Program-made: the position numbers and the translations under genes | Shown: positions 58,790-64,000 of the stretch, one piece after another | Layout of the letters: every line of letters begins with the position of its first letter | Numbering within the stretch: position 1 is the first letter of the stretch | Assembly (NCBI GenBank): GCA_001599595.1 | Contig: BCHH01000009.1 | Span: 917,859 to 981,858, forward strand | Length of the DNA stretch: 64,000 nucleotides | Origin: Beverwykella pulmonaria | Lineage: Eukaryota > Ascomycota > Dothideomycetes > Pleosporales > Melanommataceae | Direction of reading: 5' to 3' | The notes under the pieces: generated by a model | Database searches by the model: none | What the model was told of the DNA's origin: nothing | Seen by the model: only the letters and a program-made list of their open reading frames with translations

Positions 58790-59738
58790 ATGTCACAGGC
58801 ATATCGACCCGTTCCTCTTGACGAGGAACCGTCCATCACCAGTCGCGACGATGTAAATGACAATGAAAAGTGGGATTGGAGGTCAGACAAGAAGAGGACA
58901 CTGCGCAATCTCTCAACGTCGCATTGGGCATGGATAGTGCAAGCTGCCATGCTATCGGCGTCCATTACCTTATTCGTTGTTTCGGTCTGCAAGCAGTCGT
59001 CGTCGAGCCAGACTGATGTGATACCAATGACCTGGTGTAAGTGCTCGGTATCGATGCAAAGCTGCACGTGGGCTTGTTATCCATGTATACATCTGACAAG
59101 CAAGCACAGCGCCTGTCAACGAAGCCATCAAATACGAAATTAAACACTTTGACCTTGGGCCGATACCGAAGGGCCCGTTCGTTGGCAAAGGCGATGATAT
59201 AGACGCCATGTGGGACTGGGCTACGGACGGCAGTATGGCACCCTCATTTCATGCTATCGCGCTCGCGACGCCAGTCTACGATTGCTAACTAGCCCGCCTC
59301 TACTCTCTAGTCCCCGACACCATGGTCACCCGCGACGAGATGCTCAAAATGAACATGGACCCCAACGGCGCGCTCGAAATCACGGACCCGGCCACCGGCA
59401 AACGCGGCTTCCGCGTCGCCATTGAAGTCTTCCACCAACTCCACTGCCTGAACCTGCTGCGACAAGCAAACCACAAAGCGCACTACGCGCCGCAGGGCGG
59501 CGACACGGCGGCTGAGCCCGAGGACCTGCACGGGCATCTCGACCACTGCATCGACGCGCTGCGCCAGTTCGTCATGTGCCAGGCGGATACGAATGTGTTT
59601 CCGTTTCGCTTCCCGTTCAACGATGGGGATCCGTGGCCGGATTACAGCTCGCCGAGGATGTGTAGGAATTACGAGAAGGTGAGGCAGTGGGCGGTTGACC
59701 ATGGCGTGGCGCAGGGGGTGGGAGAGCCGGACCATTAG
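58790..59738 (+). CDS. UstYa-family (DUF3328) oxidase-like protein
   Basis: Three exons. MSQAYRPVPLDEEPSITSR is a cytosolic start; WAWIVQAAMLSASITLFVVS is the single N-terminal TM anchor. The first intron (donor GTAAGT, acceptor CACAG) joins VIPMTW to SPVNEAIKYEIKHFD; the second joins MWDWATDG to IPDTMVTRDEMLKMNMD. Two HxxHC motifs are present: VFHQLHCLNLLR and LHGHLDHCIDALRQ, the feature that defines UstYa-type enzymes, thought to bind metal and needed for oxidative cyclisation or halogenation. They were first described for ustiloxin-type RiPPs and later in other clusters. No precursor peptide gene with a repeated core is visible nearby. It is 2.7 kb from the dioxygenase, so cluster membership is open. 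ATG at 58790 chosen; the upstream in-frame part is low-complexity. Confidence 0.88.
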
Positions 59739-60295
59739 GGAAGGGACGAACCACTAGGCGGCGGACTCGCAGTAAGGTCATCTTCGCCATCAGCCCCACA
59801 CTACCCAGATGAGCCGCGCCAGTATGTACATACAAGAGCTGAGGGGATGCTTGGACACTACAACCTGCGTGTCCTATCTTCGGATAGAAGCCAGCAGAAT
59901 TGAAAGTGTACATAGGAAGACGGGCTAGCGTAAGCAATGAGAAGCCTCGGCCTGCTATAGGCAACCTTGTCAAAAGCGCAAGCGGCTCACTCCACCATTT
60001 ATGTACTCAAGCACTTAGGCAGCCTGAGCGTCACGTTTTCGCCACGCCACCCACAATAATTCTCTTCAGCTGACGCTGCTAATTGGTCAATTTTGCACGT
60101 GATTTACAGACTGTCCGAGTATTTGTGTCGAACCATGACGTCATCACCATCTTGAACCCCGCCACGTGCCCGTGACTTCGTCCGATTGTCACACCACCGG
60201 TCCGATCTGCTGCTGTACAGTACTCGTAAAATACAGCCTTGGATCTTTCCTTGGGCAGCCATCGCCTCACCTCTCCCGCTTGGGAAACCACCGCC
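59739..60295. other. Short intergenic region
   Basis: No gene recognised. It should contain the 3'-UTR of the UstYa-like gene and the promoter of the F-box gene. Confidence 0.4.
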
Positions 60296-61792
60296 ATGAG
60301 GCTCCTCGACCTGCCTCCCGAGATTCTTGACCTCATTATCAACCTCACATTACCAAATGGCCTTGAATGCTTCGTCCTCTCGTGCAAAACGATACATGGT
60401 CGCGCAACGTCTCAAATTGCCCGCCATGATTCTCTGAAAAGGCGATGGGCTCGCACCACAAACGCGAGGCAGGGTCGGCGCAGCGATACGTTGAGTATCC
60501 TCTACGCGATATCGCAAGAGCCCCTCATTGCCGAGTACATCCAGTCCTTGAGGCTATGGGATTGGCGCCGAGAGGACGAGGTCGGCCATAATGACGGGCT
60601 TCCCAACTTTCGACAAGATCAACATGCCATGAGGGGCATTAAAGAGTTGCTGAAGCATGCCAAATTCTTCGCCGGGGTAGACATGGAAGAATGGTGGGAT
60701 CAGATGCTTGACGACGATGGGAATACTGAACCAAATGATCTGCACGCGACTGTCGCGCTTTTGGCCCTGCTGCCAAGTCTTAAGACGTTGCAATTGCCGG
60801 ACCGCTGGGACGAAGTCCGATCCGGGAACGTTGCCGAGAGCTTGGTCCCATCGGTTGAAGCGCTTGTGTCCTTGTCCAATGCCAACGGACGTCGGTTGGA
60901 AGCACTGCATTCTCTAGAAACCATCCTGCCGTGCTCTCGAGCTGGATATGGAACCAAGGTTGGCTTGCAGTGCTTTCAACCATTCATGGTTCTGAAAAGT
61001 ATCCAGAACCTCTACGCTGTGAGCTGCGTAGCCATTGACGATGAATGGGAAGGCATCCCGTTCCAATGGCGCAATCCAACCCTCACATCGCCGTTAACTA
61101 GGATAGAATTCGCTGGCTGTTGCATGGATGCCCATGCTTTATCCATCTTGTTCAGAAATACACCGGCTCTTAGAATTTTCAAGTACTCCCATCAGACAAA
61201 GCGCGACGACCTGGAACACGATTGGAATCCGGGTGAGGTCGCCGAAGCGCTGGCCACGCACTGCGGCGAGCGTCTTATCGAGTTTGCACTCACCATAGAC
61301 GAGCTCGATGGCAGCATCGTCAACGGCCTGTCTTCGTTCCATCGATTTTCCAAGCTACAGCAACTTGAGGTGGACGTAGAACTATTTTGCGGGCCACCTT
61401 TGGAAAGCGGCCAGCGACTTGGTCGCAATGCTAGGGCACCCGAAGGTGCAAATCCTTGGTCTCATACCGACATCCCTTGCTTAGCCGATATGCTCAATGG
61501 AGAAATTAGAGTAGTGCAGCTCAACACGGATTACCCGGAGCCTTCGAAGCAGGCGCTCAAGTCATTGATCAAGAACATCATCAGTGGCGGAAATCCCAAA
61601 TTGCCCAAATTGGAGACTGTCATTGTTCGACAATACAGAGCTTCCACGGCAAAGGATATTGCAGATGAACATGGGGTTGTCTTGGAGGTCTTTGATGAGA
61701 ATCGAGAGGATCCGAGGCCAAGAGCAATGATGCCACTCTGGAAGCGACAATTTTATAGTCTAGTCGGTGGGATCATACCAGAGGGCCAGTGA
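60296..61792 (+). CDS. F-box protein
   Basis: Single exon of about 498 residues. It starts with MRLLDLPPEILDLIINLTLP, the classic F-box LPxE(I/L)L opening, then CFVLSCKTIH in the second helix. An in-frame ATG 57 bp upstream would add a non-conserved leader. The rest contains Leu-rich pieces (LPSLKTLQLPDRW, LTRIEFAGCCMDA, LRIFKYSHQ, LQQLEVDVEL), as in fungal F-box/LRR-like proteins with a variable substrate-binding part. It would connect an unknown target to the SCF ubiquitin ligase. No frameshift is seen. There is no obvious link with the biosynthetic cluster. Confidence 0.85.
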   Translation: MRLLDLPPEILDLIINLTLPNGLECFVLSCKTIHGRATSQIARHDSLKRRWARTTNARQGRRSDTLSILYAISQEPLIAEYIQSLRLWDWRREDEVGHNDGLPNFRQDQHAMRGIKELLKHAKFFAGVDMEEWWDQMLDDDGNTEPNDLHATVALLALLPSLKTLQLPDRWDEVRSGNVAESLVPSVEALVSLSNANGRRLEALHSLETILPCSRAGYGTKVGLQCFQPFMVLKSIQNLYAVSCVAIDDEWEGIPFQWRNPTLTSPLTRIEFAGCCMDAHALSILFRNTPALRIFKYSHQTKRDDLEHDWNPGEVAEALATHCGERLIEFALTIDELDGSIVNGLSSFHRFSKLQQLEVDVELFCGPPLESGQRLGRNARAPEGANPWSHTDIPCLADMLNGEIRVVQLNTDYPEPSKQALKSLIKNIISGGNPKLPKLETVIVRQYRASTAKDIADEHGVVLEVFDENREDPRPRAMMPLWKRQFYSLVGGIIPEGQ

Positions 61793-61986
61793 GACTAAGG
61801 TGACTCGTTCTTTCATCTGAGTTTAAATCAATATCATTCGTGCTAAAAAGGCCCATCCCACGTTGACACCACTTAATTTTGGGTCAGACAACGAATCACG
61901 AAGAGTTGGAGCTGGAGATGTTACCCCAGACTGTTCTACCAATTACGCCCTGGATTTTCGACAAATTTATGCATTCCTCTACAGAC

Positions 61987-62922
61987 CTATAGCTCTGCAA
62001 TTATACTATCGTCAAGGAAATTCTCCAAGTCCGCCTTCGGTATCACGGCCCTGTTATCCTTCTTCGCCAAGTATGCATCTTCGTCCACCAAGAATGGGAG
62101 AAGGTCTGCTCCCCAGGTCCCAGTCCACTTATGATCGGGCCATACCGCCTTCACCACGCTTACATCCATGCCTACCGCAGACGCGACAGTCTGATACACA
62201 GTATCTGGCTTGTTCTTGAACACATCCAGCGTCTTGTTCAACGCCCGTACGAACTCCACTATGTCTTTCCTCTTCGCCGGATCCTTGAGTTTGTCGGTCG
62301 TGCTGTACAGACTGTAGACTTCGCGGTAGACGCTTGCATTCTGGAAAATGATGGCGTTACTTCCGAGAGCTTGCGCGCCAAGCTCGACGGCTGGTTCCCA
62401 AACCCCGAAGGCATCGATCTGTTTGTTCATAATCTGCTGAGGGAAGGTTCCAGAGCCGCACGGTGTCTTCATGCAGACGTTTCCTGAGACGGTCGTATAG
62501 TCCGACTCTTTAAGGCCGGCCGACGCGAGGAGCTTGTTGACAAAAACGTTGGCGGAACTCGAAGCAATTGTGCCAATGCGCTTTCCCTTCAGGTCTGCGA
62601 GCGAGTTGATTCCAGCAGCTTTGTTTGCGACGATGCGGTATGGAACCTCACAGATGATGTAGATTAGTCGGATATTGCGATGGCCGGCGTATTGCTTCAG
62701 TCCCTGTGTTTCGGCGTTGGCGGCAAGGTCGAAGGAACTATCAGACGCGACATTGGCGACACCGCCAGAGATAAGCGATGCGGTGGACGTTCCTTTGTAG
62801 AAGTTCTTGATTGCATATGGTTGGGGTGTGTGTTCAATCCATTGCAATGAAGTTCCGATTTTCAACCCAGCAGTGCTGAGGAAGTGCGCGAAGCAAACGG
62901 TAAGGAAGAAGGTAAACTGCAT
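61987..62922 (-). CDS. Secreted SsuA/THI5-like (NMT1-type) substrate-binding protein
   Basis: Single exon of 311 residues. Signal peptide MQFTFFLTVCFAHFLSTAG precedes KIGTSLQWIEHTPQPYAIKN. The fold landmarks of periplasmic-binding type 2 proteins follow: GGVANVASDSS, YRIVANKAAGINSLADLKGK, RIGTIASSSANVFVNKLL, CMKTPCGSGTFPQQIMNK and IDAFGVWEPAVELGAQALG. Bacterial relatives deliver sulfonates, nitrate or pyrimidine precursors to ABC transporters. Eukaryotic THI5 is cytosolic, so a secreted version must act otherwise, for example as a ligand scavenger. Intronless with a bacterial-type architecture, which suggests an old horizontal transfer (inference). Confidence 0.85.
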   Translation of the reverse strand: MQFTFFLTVCFAHFLSTAGLKIGTSLQWIEHTPQPYAIKNFYKGTSTASLISGGVANVASDSSFDLAANAETQGLKQYAGHRNIRLIYIICEVPYRIVANKAAGINSLADLKGKRIGTIASSSANVFVNKLLASAGLKESDYTTVSGNVCMKTPCGSGTFPQQIMNKQIDAFGVWEPAVELGAQALGSNAIIFQNASVYREVYSLYSTTDKLKDPAKRKDIVEFVRALNKTLDVFKNKPDTVYQTVASAVGMDVSVVKAVWPDHKWTGTWGADLLPFLVDEDAYLAKKDNRAVIPKADLENFLDDSIIAEL

Positions 62923-63613
62923 TTTGGAGATGGTTCATCAAGGGATTGGAGATTGTGCGGGGAAATCGTCTTTCAAGCCTTTCAGAAACTCTCATGGTTG
63001 TTGCTCAGTCAATGTGACTAGGGAGTCCTGCTGCATGCGCTTAGCCTTGCCTTGCAGAACATCCAGTACCAAACCTTTACAGAAATGAATCTGGGGTAGA
63101 ATACCTGCCGTGTGAGGGCTTGCAACTTGTCAGATGAAGATATTCCAATCTATCTTGCCATGTTCACGAGCTATAACCGAGCCGTCCGGCAATTGAGACC
63201 AGGGGCATTACATTCACCCCGCCAATCGTAACCTTGGCATACAAATGCCGATACGAACCATAGCATCGGTGATCTTTATAGAGATTAGAAGATGTTGTCG
63301 CGGTATTGTGGATTGGGGAAGTGCCGACCTTGCATTTAGCAAATGTTATTTGCGCAGCGGCGGCATTTCTTATTTCCGCCATTGTAGGACTGCGAGGGAA
63401 AACCGGGAATAAAGGGGTGTAGAGTCAAAGGCTTACAGTCACCAGTGAAATCGGCTTCCGCCCAAGCTCAGCCCACAGCTTGTTGCAGCCTTGTCACCAA
63501 GACGCATGTCGCTAGGGCTACTACGTATACGGCTAGACTATGCGAGCACTTGCGCTAAGAGTATAAAGAGACATCATCTGGAGAGGTGGTGGGTAGGGAG
63601 GAGGTTAAGAACA
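62923..63613. other. Intergenic region
   Basis: No gene recognised. Expected to hold the promoter of the binding-protein gene and the 3' region of the WD40 gene. Confidence 0.4.
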
Positions 63614-64000
63614 TTAGAACACAAAGTTTACAAGTAACACTCGACCAGAAGAGTACCCAAATCCAACACTACTACCATGAACAGCGACCCTATGAAAGCG
63701 ATATTCGGAAGGAAGCCAAAGAAGCCTTTCGCCATTACAACACATCCAATCTTCCTCGACCCACATTAATGGCGGAGAAGTTAGTCGAGGAAGAGCTACA
63801 ATGTTATTAGAAGAATCTGAAAGAGGTAGCACTCCTCTATCAGTCAAGAGACAGGACCCTACATTGTAGAACGAAAGACTGTACAGAACAAAATCAACCT
63901 TGAGTGTCTGCAGCACCTTCCCCGAGCCAGCGTCCCACAGTTTGACTGTCTTGTCATGCGATGCCGATGCCAGCGTTTTGCCGTCCGGCGAGAAGGCCAC
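63614..64000 (-). CDS. C-terminal end of a WD40-repeat protein (HET-E/NLR-type), 5' part outside the window
   Basis: At the right edge the minus strand encodes a complete last WD40 blade ([33 protein letters not shown]). After it comes the tail [41 protein letters not shown], stopping at 63614. This tail, W...LLWLPSxYR...A..G....GxxSGRV, is characteristic of fungal NACHT/NB-ARC proteins with WD40 repeats such as HET-E. The highly regular blade ([20 protein letters not shown]) fits arrays that evolve by concerted repeat exchange. The N-terminal effector and NTPase domains lie beyond the window, so NLR is a likely inference. Confidence 0.75.
   Translation of the reverse strand: MAFSPDGKTLASASHDKTVKLWDAGSGKVLQTLKVDFVLYSLSFYNVGSCLLTDRGVLPLSDSSNNIVALPRLTSPPLMWVEEDWMCCNGERLLWLPSEYRFHRVAVHGSSVGFGYSSGRVLLVNFVF

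Noticed and set aside
58790..59738. RiPP cluster centred on the UstYa-like gene
   Set aside because: No precursor with repeated core peptides or Kex2 sites was found in the flanking 5 kb inside the window, so only the single gene is claimed.

Overview
The window is nuclear DNA of a filamentous ascomycete (Pezizomycotina). Genes are broken by 48-107 bp GT-AG introns, and the gene content is typically fungal: a HET-domain protein, a HET-E-like WD40 tail, a non-reducing PKS, a UstYa-type oxidase, F-box proteins and DHA2 and ACS transporters. Decayed transposons carry RIP-like C-to-T changes. A leotiomycete-like genome would fit, but the class cannot be fixed from sequence alone.

Layout. 0-5.2 kb: an AtuA-type (DUF1446) enzyme cut by the left edge and an ACS-family permease. 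7.4-9.8 kb: a HET-domain incompatibility protein. 10.4-18.7 kb: a decayed MARVEL-like membrane gene, a GPI-type surface protein and a one-TM protein each interrupted by one nonsense codon, an intact secreted Cys-rich protein, and an F-box-like protein. 18.7-26 kb: a gene-poor transposon island with a Helitron relic, a 199-bp TA-flanked MITE, a 799-bp hAT element with perfect 8-bp target duplication, a 47-bp minisatellite and a four-copy dispersed repeat. 26.2-27.4 kb: a four-TM membrane protein.

29-56 kb is a biosynthetic gene cluster. A non-reducing PKS (SAT-KS-AT-PT-ACP-CMeT-esterase) is divergent from an NRPS-like carboxylate reductase (A-T-R). From characterised pairs of this kind, the expected core is a C-methylated orsellinic-type acid reduced to an aryl aldehyde. 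Tailoring genes follow: secreted GMC oxidase, SDR, P450 and 2-oxoglutarate dioxygenase, plus a three-repeat Myb regulator and a DHA2 efflux pump. Two further tailoring genes are dead: an SDR relic in the PKS/reductase gap, and an O-methyltransferase relic cut off beside a Tc1 transposase fragment. The cluster therefore appears to have lost steps its ancestor had. A UstYa-family (DUF3328) gene lies 2.7 kb beyond the dioxygenase and may or may not belong.

60-64 kb: an F-box protein, a secreted SsuA/THI5-like binding protein, and the C-terminus of a WD40 protein running off the right edge. Exon boundaries were read by eye from splice signals and family continuity. No database search was possible.
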